NCBI GenBank assembly: GCA_018267365.1
Contig: JAFDYQ010000007.1
Span: forward strand, 62,001 to 126,000
Source: Bacteroidota bacterium
GTDB lineage: Bacteria > Bacteroidota > Bacteroidia > Chitinophagales > LD1
Length of the DNA: 64,000 nucleotides
Reading direction: 5' to 3'
Shown: positions 18,345 to 25,908 of the stretch, in pieces
How the letters are laid out: each line of letters starts with the position of its first letter
Numbering within the stretch: the stretch's first letter is position 1
Program-made: the position numbers and the translations under genes
Notes under the pieces: generated by a model
What the model was told of the DNA's origin: nothing
What the model saw: only the letters and a program-made list of their open reading frames with translations
The model's database searches: none

Positions 18345-18564
18345 TCATCCTGTTCGTCCCATTTTCGAAAGTAGCTCTCGAACCCGCGCTCCTACAATGT
18401 TTTGAGATTGCAACTTTGCAAAGATTGCAACACTGCAATATACAAAATCGGCCTTTATCTTAATGCTCCATATTTTAAAAAATGAGAAAAGGGTGTTACC
18501 ACCCCTCTCTCGAACTGCACTAGTCGGCAGGCTGTTTCCTGTGGGTTGGTCTCCACCAGAGTCG

Positions 18565-18606
18565 CCCAGAATTCTATCCTAAAGGTTCAACAGATAGAAT
18601 TTTGGG
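18565..18606 (-). terminator. Hairpin after the ric gene
   Basis: CCCAGAATTCTATC and GATAGAATTTTGGG form a 14-bp stem with one G-T pair and a 14-nt loop, starting 6 bp after the ric stop on the minus strand. There is no strong U-tract. Confidence 0.55.
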
Positions 18607-18611
18607 AAACA

Positions 18612-19349
18612 TCATAACACTTCTTCTTGGTTGTCTGCAAACTGCGCCTCCAGCTTTACAATTTTTGGGAAAAGGATGTTATTCTCTAAATGTATATGCT
18701 GAAAAAGATCATCCTGAAACTCTTTTAGCTTTGCATATAACACCCGGTAGGTATTGCAGGCTGTAGCCGGTGGCGTATAGTTATTACTGAGCGCTTGTAT
18801 CTCCTTCATGAGATCGCCTACACTTTCATGTTCAGCTTCCATCATGCTGACAGGATTTACTACAGTGCCAAATACAGACTTTGGTACTTTCCCTTCGCTT
18901 TCCATTTTTCTGATATAAGGGAACAGCATTAGCTCTTCTTTCTTCATATGAGTAGTGAGCTCAGCTGCTATTTCCAGCCAAATATCCGCTATGCGGATAT
19001 TCTCAGGATGCTGATCGCCGTGCACTTTGGCTACCTTATTGGCGAACTCTGTGATCAGACCTAGATTATTATTGACATAAGCGTGATGTATATTCACGAT
19101 ATAATCCACGAGGAATGACGGTGACCATTCATTGAACTTATGATTCTCCGCTGAGCCCTGATTCTGTATAGTAAAAATCTCAGTCTCGATCAGCTCTACG
19201 CTTATCTCCTTATCCCTGCAAGCTCTTTCTACTGTCCTTTTGCCTCCGCAGCAGAAATCTATTCCGTGATTTTTAAAGATCAATGCGACTCTGTAATCTT
19301 CCGCGACTAATTCGCCTACTGTTCTATTTCCTATTGTTGTAGTATTCAT
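18612..19349 (-). CDS. ric: Iron-sulphur cluster repair di-iron protein (Ric/ScdA/YtfE/DnrN)
   Basis: The product has 245 residues. The N-terminal DUF542 domain (TVGELVAEDYRVALIFKNHGIDFCCGG) carries the conserved CC pair. A C-terminal hemerythrin-like four-helix domain has spaced His and Glu ligands (HHAYVN, HMKKEE, EAEHESV, HIHLENN). Ric proteins repair iron-sulphur clusters damaged by nitric oxide and oxidants and often sit in denitrification gene sets. Here it is the last gene of a minus-strand pair with the CopD-like gene (44 bp apart) whose promoter carries a Crp/Fnr-like palindrome. Confidence 0.93.
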   Translation of the reverse strand: MNTTTIGNRTVGELVAEDYRVALIFKNHGIDFCCGGKRTVERACRDKEISVELIETEIFTIQNQGSAENHKFNEWSPSFLVDYIVNIHHAYVNNNLGLITEFANKVAKVHGDQHPENIRIADIWLEIAAELTTHMKKEELMLFPYIRKMESEGKVPKSVFGTVVNPVSMMEAEHESVGDLMKEIQALSNNYTPPATACNTYRVLYAKLKEFQDDLFQHIHLENNILFPKIVKLEAQFADNQEEVL

Positions 19350-19393
19350 TGTGTAATTATTAACTATGTTTTATGATTAATTCCAAGCCTGTT

Positions 19394-19834
19394 TTATAAG
19401 TATGCTAACCTGAAGTTCAAACCAACAAATAGCAGCCCAATTGCTATAAAGGTAATCCCGACAATATGCCAGGCCAGTTTAGGGAGAGTATCTGCTGTCA
19501 ATCTTGGTATGATAAAAAGTCGTGCATGTAATGCCAGCGCGAACGTAAGTAGGAGGAGCAGCAACTTTATAGAGATATGGGAATGCACGTTGTCTCCAAA
19601 TGTGAACCACTCGCCTATAGGTACATACGTGGCGGCCATCCACAGCCCCGTCAATACCTGAATCAAGAGTGCAGGAATTCCTATCCGTTCAAATCTTTTT
19701 TCAAACTCCAGAATTATCTTCTCGTCCTTTTTGGTCAGTGCTTCAGGCAAAACTGATAATGCCAGTACCAAATGACCTCCGACCCAGATACAAGCTCCTA
19801 AAACATGAAATAGTATAAGAACCTTAAGTGGCAT
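19394..19834 (-). CDS. CopD-like four-helix membrane protein
   Basis: The product has 146 residues and four hydrophobic helices. HVLGACIWVGGHLVLALSVLP in helix 1 contains the H...WxGGH pattern of CopD/DUF2269-type membrane proteins, and other His residues (HSHISIK, HARLF, WHIVG) lie near helix ends. Such proteins may bind haem or copper; the exact role is unknown. It precedes ric on the same transcript. A Crp/Fnr-like operator with the 58.5-bp spacing lies upstream (19947-19960), so it is probably induced with the other nitrogen-oxide genes. Confidence 0.75.
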   Translation of the reverse strand: MPLKVLILFHVLGACIWVGGHLVLALSVLPEALTKKDEKIILEFEKRFERIGIPALLIQVLTGLWMAATYVPIGEWFTFGDNVHSHISIKLLLLLLTFALALHARLFIIPRLTADTLPKLAWHIVGITFIAIGLLFVGLNFRLAYL

Positions 19835-19894
19835 TGGGATGGAGATTAATTCAAATAGACCATATCATCACGGCAAAGGTGCTAAGTGGGCATG

Positions 19895-19902
19895 CAAAAG
19901 AA
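19895..19902 (-). promoter_or_regulatory. -7-like element of the CopD-like/ric operon
   Basis: TTCTTTTG on the minus strand keeps the TTTG core. It is chosen because it lies exactly 58.5 bp from the operator centre, as at three host promoters; on its own it would be weak. Confidence 0.35.
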
Positions 19903-19946
19903 AGCAACTGAAAAATGAAATAATATGATGGTTGGCATGGAATGGC

Positions 19947-19960
19947 ATGACAAACGTCAT
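19947..19960 (-). promoter_or_regulatory. Crp/Fnr-like operator of the CopD-like/ric operon
   Basis: ATGACAAACGTCAT is a near-palindrome with the same first 13 bases as the host cco site at 1471. It lies 113 bp upstream of the CopD-like gene. Confidence 0.6.
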
Positions 19961-20048
19961 TAAGTTTTTCAGTAGCAAAGGATAGTTTAATCAATAAGAA
20001 CATCGAAGTGTTTTTCTCTGCAAAAGATGGTGCAATTAAATGCAGTGC

Positions 20049-21308
20049 TCACTTTATTGCTTTCTCATTTTCCTGACTAGTGCGAGTACTAATAAAAAAG
20101 GTCACTACTAATAATAAAATACCACTACACATCAACACTGCCACTGCCAGCAGTAGTTCATTTATATAGGGCATATTCTCATTATATAGTGCGGCACCCC
20201 CCTGTATCATTAGCAACAATTCATTTAAAATGATGCCACTTGTAAACAGATATACGCCAGCATTCATCCATTTGCTTGTACCCATCAGATTTCTGGTAAG
20301 TATATACCCGATCAAAAAGAGGGTGATAACACCCAGGAAAACCAGATGGAGATAGCCAATGATAATCGGATGAAAGCCAAACGCCAATTTACTGAGAGGT
20401 GGGTAGGTAGATCCTAGTTGAAGAATTAGTTTGATCGACAATGCTATAGCCGATAAGAACAATATAATTCTGCCGGGCAATGGAATTGATTTTTTTAAAA
20501 ATGAAGCATTCCTCATGAGTATGTATACCAATAGAGCCCATCCCATCACTTGTGCGGCGGCGGCGAGTAATACTAAAATGTATACCGGTAATGGTATCGG
20601 CATCCATAATACGGATAAATAGTAAGTCGGAACAATCGCTAAAAGGAAAAGCCAGAATACAGTTTTATGGTGAACACTATTGACCCCGAAGGTTTGCAGT
20701 GTGCCGGCCAGTAACCCCATACAGGCAAAGAAGAACCAGCCGTTATATTGAAAGTGCAAATAAAAATACACAGAGAGCAAGTACCAGTTTTGGTGTATGA
20801 TCTTGTTTGCCATCATATAGGCGAGGGCAAAAGTGCCAATCGAAGAGATAGCATTGAAAAGAATGGCAGATTTGAACCAATAGGCGCTGACCGTCGTATT
20901 TTTTAGTTTATTGAGGTCATTCCAATATAGAACAGCAAAAAGGTAGGAAACCAGAACCGATAATGTAGAGAATGCTATAGAGATGGGCCCATAGCCCTCA
21001 AAAGGGAAACTCAATAACATGCCGTATGCACTCAATAAGTTTGAAAGAAGTAGCCATCTGTATCTCCTGACGGAATTTTTAAGTCCCTGCTCATGGAGAT
21101 ACACTACCATCAATGTCATAATACACTGAGTGATCCAACCGGCAAAAGCAAAATGAGAATGGGCGTGGAGTAAATGCTTCTGATCTATCCAGGGTAATGA
21201 AAAAGCAATTTTGTACCTGAGCACGACTCCAACCAGAGCAACGATATTCAGGTTTATAAAGGCAATGAGCAGCCATTTTTTAGTCTTTTCTTTTGTCAGC
21301 AAATCCAT
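20049..21308 (-). CDS. Polytopic membrane protein, haem-copper-oxidase subunit I-like
   Basis: The product has 419 residues and about 12 hydrophobic helices. The segment HLLHAHSHFAFAGWITQC (residues ~42-59) has the clustered His residues of haem-ligand helices in subunit I-like and NnrS-like proteins. GYLHLVFLGVITLFLIG later in the protein is similar in style. No standalone cytochrome motif is present. The genes around it (Crp regulator, cytochrome c, nosZ) point to a role in nitrogen-oxide respiration, perhaps haem-copper chemistry or NO tolerance, but I cannot assign an enzyme. A palindrome ATGATTGCAATCAT lies 36 bp before the start. Confidence 0.65.
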   Translation of the reverse strand: MDLLTKEKTKKWLLIAFINLNIVALVGVVLRYKIAFSLPWIDQKHLLHAHSHFAFAGWITQCIMTLMVVYLHEQGLKNSVRRYRWLLLSNLLSAYGMLLSFPFEGYGPISIAFSTLSVLVSYLFAVLYWNDLNKLKNTTVSAYWFKSAILFNAISSIGTFALAYMMANKIIHQNWYLLSVYFYLHFQYNGWFFFACMGLLAGTLQTFGVNSVHHKTVFWLFLLAIVPTYYLSVLWMPIPLPVYILVLLAAAAQVMGWALLVYILMRNASFLKKSIPLPGRIILFLSAIALSIKLILQLGSTYPPLSKLAFGFHPIIIGYLHLVFLGVITLFLIGYILTRNLMGTSKWMNAGVYLFTSGIILNELLLMIQGGAALYNENMPYINELLLAVAVLMCSGILLLVVTFFISTRTSQENEKAIK

Positions 21309-21343
21309 AGGACAAAATACCTAACAAATACCTTGAGCAGTTT

Positions 21344-21357
21344 ATGATTGCAATCAT
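21344..21357 (-). promoter_or_regulatory. Crp/Fnr-like operator of the oxidase-like membrane gene
   Basis: ATGATTGCAATCAT is a perfect palindrome. Its centre is 37.5 bp from a TTTG core (end at 21313) that lies 4 bp before the start codon, so the transcript would have almost no leader. It sits between the stop of the Crp gene and this gene. Confidence 0.55.
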
Positions 21358-21360
21358 AAA

Positions 21361-21972
21361 CTACAGATAAACCCGCCCATGCTCTATATTTAGCTGGCCT
21401 TTCTCTTTGAGATGGATGACAGACCGGATGACAGTTTCCACTCTTAGTCCCGTCATATTGGCTATATCCTGCCGGGTGAGCTCTATAAGACGGCGTTGTA
21501 TACAAGCAGGATGCCTCGTATCCTTTGTGTATTGTAATAAGGTACTAACTACGCTGTCCGGATTTTCGCAGGCTATAGTCCTGAGGAGCATAAATTTGAA
21601 GCGTAGCCTCTCGGCCAATAGCTTACTAAACTCAAAGTGAATAGCAGGATTTTCTTTTAATAACTGCTTGAATATATCAGCAGACAGTCTTATTACCGTG
21701 GAGTCCTTAATAGCTATGGCATCCGCGGCGTAGGGCTGATCGTCAAATAGTGGTATTTCACCAAAACACTCTCCAGGCTCCACTATTTCATGCACAAACT
21801 CCTTTCCCTTCTCATTTGAATTTTGCCATTGCAATCTACCCTCCACCAATTGATAATAATACCTGCAATGTGCTCCTTCCTCAAAAATAAGATCATCCGG
21901 ATTATACCTTTTGTAAGTGGCCCCCCATGCCAATAGTACATCGATATCTATCATAGTATGAATTTTAGACAA
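21361..21972 (-). CDS. Crp/Fnr-family transcriptional regulator of the island
   Basis: The product has 203 residues. A cyclic-nucleotide-binding-like domain (about 20-130) contains GECFGEIPLFDDQPYAADA, and a winged helix (about 145-200) has recognition helix GLRVETVIRSV. The E and R positions agree with recognition of TGA/TCA half-sites. There is no N-terminal Cys cluster of the FNR type, so the signal could be haem-bound NO (DNR/NnrR-like) or another ligand. It lies among nitrogen-oxide genes whose promoters carry such sites. The start may be 21972 or the ATG at 21954. Confidence 0.88.
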   Translation of the reverse strand: MSKIHTMIDIDVLLAWGATYKRYNPDDLIFEEGAHCRYYYQLVEGRLQWQNSNEKGKEFVHEIVEPGECFGEIPLFDDQPYAADAIAIKDSTVIRLSADIFKQLLKENPAIHFEFSKLLAERLRFKFMLLRTIACENPDSVVSTLLQYTKDTRHPACIQRRLIELTRQDIANMTGLRVETVIRSVIHLKEKGQLNIEHGRVYL

Positions 21973-22021
21973 GCATAAGATAACCTAAATCAAGATAACA
22001 TGAGCTTGGACATGTAGGAAT

Positions 22022-22035
22022 ATGAGTTCAATCAT
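22022..22035 (-). promoter_or_regulatory. Crp/Fnr-like operator upstream of the island crp gene
   Basis: ATGAGTTCAATCAT has one mismatch to a 5+5 palindrome. On the minus strand its centre is 37.5 bp from a TTG core in TATCTTG, just before the crp start, which suggests autoregulation. Confidence 0.45.
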
Positions 22036-22135
22036 ATTTTTTTTGTAGAATAAAAAATAATCAACAGATTATCAAACAAATACAAGTATGGATATTTAAT
22101 CAAAATAATCTAAATCCGGCTCTGCTCAGGCCATT

Positions 22136-22149
22136 ATGATTGTACGCAT
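22136..22149 (+). promoter_or_regulatory. Possible Crp/Fnr-like operator of the nos operon
   Basis: ATGATTGTACGCAT has one full half-site and one degenerate half. Its centre is 37.5 bp upstream of the end of TAATATTG (22173-22180), a one-mismatch -7 element, which is itself 33 bp before the cytochrome c start. Confidence 0.4.
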
Positions 22150-22213
22150 AAAATCAGGGGGTGTATCTGATTTAATATTGTATATCAATTATTATAAAAT
22201 AAATCGAAATCAT

Positions 22214-22729
22214 ATGAGAAAAATTATTTTGATATGCCTGATAGCTGTCCTTGGACTCACCTTGCATTCATGCAATGACCAAAACCCCAAGCCTGGTGAA
22301 ATGACTCCAGAAACTTCTGCCCCAACCAAAGAGGCCGAAAAATCAACAGACGAAGCCACAAAACCGAAAGAGAACCCGTCCTATGATCCCAAAAGAGGAG
22401 AGGGCAAGTTTAAAGATGTGAAGGTAAGTGACAAACTGGATGCAGAAAGTGCATCAGCGGGAAATAAATTATATAGCGTAAAATGCTCGGGATGCCATAA
22501 GCTAACAGCCGAGAAGCTCGTAGGGCCAGGATGGTCTGGAGTCACAAAACGGTATGAACCTGCGTGGATCATGAATTTCATCACTAACACGGATGAGATG
22601 ATCACTAAAGACCCTAAGGCACAGGCACAGTTGGAAATATGTCTGGTTCGTATGCCCAATCAGAGTTTGAGCGATGATGATGCGCGTCACCTGTTAGAGT
22701 TTATGCGAAAGAATGATGGCGTAAAATAA
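22214..22729 (+). CDS. Lipoprotein cytochrome c of the nos cluster
   Basis: The product has 171 residues. A lipoprotein signal (LTLHSCND, lipidated Cys near residue 20) precedes a Pro/Thr/Glu/Lys-rich linker and a monohaem class I cytochrome c domain with CSGCH and the methionine-ligand region VRMPNQSLSDDD. It is probably the electron donor to NosZ at the outer face of the membrane. The ATG at 22214 is chosen because the signal peptide starts there and a promoter-like element lies between it and the upstream in-frame ATG at 22136. It is 41 bp before nosZ. Confidence 0.88.
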   Translation: MRKIILICLIAVLGLTLHSCNDQNPKPGEMTPETSAPTKEAEKSTDEATKPKENPSYDPKRGEGKFKDVKVSDKLDAESASAGNKLYSVKCSGCHKLTAEKLVGPGWSGVTKRYEPAWIMNFITNTDEMITKDPKAQAQLEICLVRMPNQSLSDDDARHLLEFMRKNDGVK

Positions 22730-22770
22730 AAAGTAATCAACTGAAGTAACCCACAAAAACATACAAAGTA

Positions 22771-24765
22771 ATGAGAAAGAATAATGCATTTAGGTTGATA
22801 GTATTGGCGATAATAACAACCAGCCTTTTGACGGCTTGCAAACCTAAAAGTGCAAGCAATGCCGTAAGCGGCGATGCTGCGGCTAAAGTATACGTAGCTC
22901 CTGGTAAATATGACGAGTTCTATAATTTCGTGAGTGGCGGCTTTAGTGGTCAGCTAAGCGTTTATGGCTTGCCATCAGCTCGCTTGTTGCGGGTCATCCC
23001 GGTGTTTTCAGTCGATCCGGAGAAAGGCTATGGCTACAGCGAAGAAACGAAACCAATGCTGAATACATCACATGGTTTTGTGCCTTGGGATGATCTACAC
23101 CATACCGACCTCTCCCAGACAAATGGAGAAATAGATGGACGCTGGATATTCGTCAATGCCAATAATACTCCACGTGTGGGGAGAATTGATCTGACCACAT
23201 TCCGCACGGCTGAGATCATAGAGCTGCCAAACAGCGCGGGCAATCACTCTTCTCCGTTCATTACAGAAAATACAGAGTATGTAGTAGCCGGAACCCGCTT
23301 CAGTGTACCTCCTGATGATGTAAATGGAGATGTACCCATCAATACATACAAAAAGAATTTTAAGGGAACCCTTAGTTTCATAAGCGTGGGCAAGGAAGAT
23401 GGGAAAATGGACATTGCATTTCAGATACAATGCCCAGGTATCAACTTCGATTTGAGTCATGCTGGCAAGGGGAAATCTCATGGCTGGTTCTTTTTCTCTT
23501 GCTATAATACAGAGCAGGCTAATACCCTGCTGGAGGTAAATGCATCGCAGAGAGACAAAGACTTTATTATGGCTGTGAATTGGAAAAAGGCGGAAGAATA
23601 CTTGAAAGCTGGTAAAGGCAAAAAGCAAGCTGTCAGGTATGCACACAATGTTTATAGTGAAAAAACACACAGCGCGACATCTGAGATCAAGACAGAAGTC
23701 ACTGTGCTTGACTCCAAAGAGCTGACTGACCTGTGCTACTTTATTCCTTGTCCTAAATCTCCCCACGGATGTGATGTAGATCCGACAGGTGAATATATAG
23801 TAGGCAGTGGGAAGCTGGCTGCATTGATTCCCGTCTTTAGTTTTGACAAATTGCAGGCTGCTATCGCTGCAAAAAGTTTTGACGGAAACTACGAGGGAAT
23901 ACCGGTATTAAAATATGAATCAGTATTATACGGTGAGGTAAAGAAGCCGGGATTAGGTCCATTGCACACTGAGTTTGATGGCAAGGGAAATGCCTATACA
24001 TCTTTCTTCGTATCATCTGAAGTAGTAAAATGGAATATCAAAGATCTGAAGGTATTGGATAGGGTTCCGACATTTTATTCCGTGGGCCACCTGTGCATAC
24101 CTGGTGGTGATAGCAAAAAACCTAATGCGAAATATCTCATAGCTTACAACAAGATCACCAAAGACCGCTATCTGCCTACCGGTCCCGAGCTGGCTCAAAG
24201 CGCTCAACTGTTTGACATAAGCGGGGACAAAATGCAGATGATCCTCGACTATCCCACTATCGGGGAGCCACACTATGCACAGGCTTTGGCTGCCGATCTG
24301 ATCAAGGACAAGTCACGGAAAATATATAAGATCGAAGAGAATGACCATCCATATGCATCAAAAGGAGAAGGGATGACCAAGGTGGTAAGACAAGGTAATA
24401 TTGTACATGTAAATATGACCTGTATACGCTCGCACTTCACACCTGATAATATAGAGGGTATAAAAATGGGTGATGAGGTTTATTTCCATGTCACTAACCT
24501 GGAGCAAGATTGGGATGTACCACATGGCTTTGCGATCAAGGGTGCTGCCAATGCTGAGCTCCTTATTATGCCGGGTGAAACGCAAACATTGAAATGGACT
24601 CCGGACAAGGTAGGTGTCTTACCTTTTTATTGCACAGATTTTTGCAGTGCACTTCATCAGGAGATGCAAGGATATATCAGGGTATCACCTGCCGGAAGTA
24701 ATGTTCCTATTACATTCAGCACAGGAACAAATATGCCAGCAGCTGCCGATGCGAGCAAGAAATAA
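22771..24765 (+). CDS. nosZ: Nitrous oxide reductase, clade II (Sec-type) NosZ
   Basis: The product has 664 residues. It starts with a Sec/lipoprotein-like signal (LLTACKP) instead of the twin-arginine signal of clade I enzymes. The N-terminal beta-propeller carries the His ligands of the CuZ cluster (for example DDLHHTD, SPHGCDVDP, GPLHTEFDG and EPHYAQA). The C-terminal cupredoxin domain has the CuA motif FYCTDFCSALHQEM. It reduces N2O to N2 in the periplasm, the last step of denitrification. Clade II nosZ is common in non-denitrifying N2O reducers. No nitrite or NO reductase gene is seen in the window. Confidence 0.97.
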   Translation: MRKNNAFRLIVLAIITTSLLTACKPKSASNAVSGDAAAKVYVAPGKYDEFYNFVSGGFSGQLSVYGLPSARLLRVIPVFSVDPEKGYGYSEETKPMLNTSHGFVPWDDLHHTDLSQTNGEIDGRWIFVNANNTPRVGRIDLTTFRTAEIIELPNSAGNHSSPFITENTEYVVAGTRFSVPPDDVNGDVPINTYKKNFKGTLSFISVGKEDGKMDIAFQIQCPGINFDLSHAGKGKSHGWFFFSCYNTEQANTLLEVNASQRDKDFIMAVNWKKAEEYLKAGKGKKQAVRYAHNVYSEKTHSATSEIKTEVTVLDSKELTDLCYFIPCPKSPHGCDVDPTGEYIVGSGKLAALIPVFSFDKLQAAIAAKSFDGNYEGIPVLKYESVLYGEVKKPGLGPLHTEFDGKGNAYTSFFVSSEVVKWNIKDLKVLDRVPTFYSVGHLCIPGGDSKKPNAKYLIAYNKITKDRYLPTGPELAQSAQLFDISGDKMQMILDYPTIGEPHYAQALAADLIKDKSRKIYKIEENDHPYASKGEGMTKVVRQGNIVHVNMTCIRSHFTPDNIEGIKMGDEVYFHVTNLEQDWDVPHGFAIKGAANAELLIMPGETQTLKWTPDKVGVLPFYCTDFCSALHQEMQGYIRVSPAGSNVPITFSTGTNMPAAADASKK

Positions 24766-24776
24766 CTAAAATAGGC

Positions 24777-24874
24777 GAAGGGTGAGTTGGTTTTGAAAAG
24801 AGCTAAGGCTTTCAGTAAAAAGGGGAAAATGACTTTTGGCTGAATTAATTGACAGAAATTCTGACTCACCCTTC
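24777..24874 (+). terminator. Long-loop inverted repeat between nosZ and nosL
   Basis: GAAGGGTGAGT (24777-24787) and ACTCACCCTTC (24864-24874) are perfectly complementary over 11 bp around a 76-nt spacer, followed by CTTTTTT. This looks like a partial terminator or a structured processing site that would favour nosZ mRNA over the accessory genes. Confidence 0.5.
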
Positions 24875-24892
24875 CTTTTTTAAAATTAGTCA

Positions 24893-25906
24893 ATGGAAAA
24901 ATCATCAATGCAAATCTGGGCAAGGATCATACTCGCTTTTTGCGGAGCTGCATTAATTGCCGTTCTGTTTGTCCCTATCTGGAGGATCGATCTTGATGCA
25001 CCTCAGTACCCTGAGGGGCTCAGGATGCTGATATATGCAAAGGGCCTTGCCGGTAATGTCGATATTATAAATGGGTTGAATCACTATATCGGCATGAAGA
25101 CCCTTCATAGTAAGGATTTTATTGAGTTTACCGTATTGCCTTATTTGATAGGCATCTTTGCTTTTTTGTTTTTGGGAGTAGCTGCGATGGGCAATAGGAA
25201 ACTGATGTTTACGCTCTTTGCTTTATTCGTGAGCTTCGGTGTCCTTGCTATGGTTGATTTCTGGAGATGGGAATACAACTATGGACATAATTTAAATCCA
25301 GAAGCTGCAATCATAGTGCCTGGGATGACATATCAGCCTCCTCTTATTGGCTATAAACAGTTGCTCAATTTCGGAGCTTATTCTGTACCCGACATAGGTG
25401 GATGGATATTTGTCTCGGTCGGAGTTTTATTTGTTGTTTGTATTGTACCTGATATTGTAATGGCAAAGAAAAGGAGAAAGAGAAGCATTCCAGTAGCAGG
25501 AGTGGCTGTGGCAAGCTTAATAATGCTATTTCTTTTGAGCTGCAATACCGCTCCAGAAGCAATTAAAATAGGTTCTGATCAATGCCAATTCTGCAAGATG
25601 TCTATTAGTGACAGGCGCTTTGGTGCGGAAATAATTACTACTAAAGGAAAAGTATTGAAATTTGATGAGGGGCACTGCATGCATCAATATCTGGACGCTA
25701 ACATCAATACTGAGGTCAAAAGCATATATCTCACTGACTTTTGCGGATCAAATGAACTTATCCCAAAACAAAAATGCCGCTTATTGAAGAGCGTTGACCT
25801 AAGGAGCCCTATGGGTGGAAATGTAGCGGCCTTCTCCATAGAGGATAGTATGAAATACTACGCACAAACATTAAATGGAACTGTGATCAGCTGGGAAGAA
25901 ATGTAG
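24893..25906 (+). CDS. nosL: Fusion of a membrane domain with NosL copper chaperone
   Basis: The product has 337 residues. The first ~200 form a membrane domain with about five helices and an extracytoplasmic loop; similar proteins lie beside nos genes in Bacteroidota. A further helix (SLIMLFLLSCNT, lipobox-like) leads into the NosL domain (about 220-337) with QCQFCKMSISDRRFGAEI, the Cys/Met copper site of NosL, and DEGHCMHQYL. NosL delivers Cu+ to apo-NosZ. NosL is usually a free lipoprotein. Here the internal lipobox-like Cys sits inside a longer protein, so a fusion of two ancestral genes is likely. It is 2 bp before nosD. Confidence 0.85.
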   Translation: MEKSSMQIWARIILAFCGAALIAVLFVPIWRIDLDAPQYPEGLRMLIYAKGLAGNVDIINGLNHYIGMKTLHSKDFIEFTVLPYLIGIFAFLFLGVAAMGNRKLMFTLFALFVSFGVLAMVDFWRWEYNYGHNLNPEAAIIVPGMTYQPPLIGYKQLLNFGAYSVPDIGGWIFVSVGVLFVVCIVPDIVMAKKRRKRSIPVAGVAVASLIMLFLLSCNTAPEAIKIGSDQCQFCKMSISDRRFGAEIITTKGKVLKFDEGHCMHQYLDANINTEVKSIYLTDFCGSNELIPKQKCRLLKSVDLRSPMGGNVAAFSIEDSMKYYAQTLNGTVISWEEM

Positions 25907-25908
25907 AT

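Larger units (their letters stand above)
18262..18611. other. Left-end non-coding segment of the island
   Basis: No convincing gene. It holds two GGTAACCT repeats 12 bp apart (18324-18344), a 10-bp direct repeat AGATTGCAAC (18405-18414 and 18422-18431), a small hairpin GGGTG-TTAC-CACCC near 18491, and the terminator hairpin of the ric gene. The repeats are candidates for integrase or excisionase binding. A 44-codon minus-strand open frame (18455-18586) has no start codon at its beginning and is not called. Confidence 0.6.

Noticed and set aside
18455-18586. 44-codon minus-strand open frame near the left island end with protein-like composition
   Set aside because: It has no start codon near its beginning, overlaps a hairpin that looks like the ric terminator, and its length is within chance. 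It could be a gene remnant, but nothing supports it.
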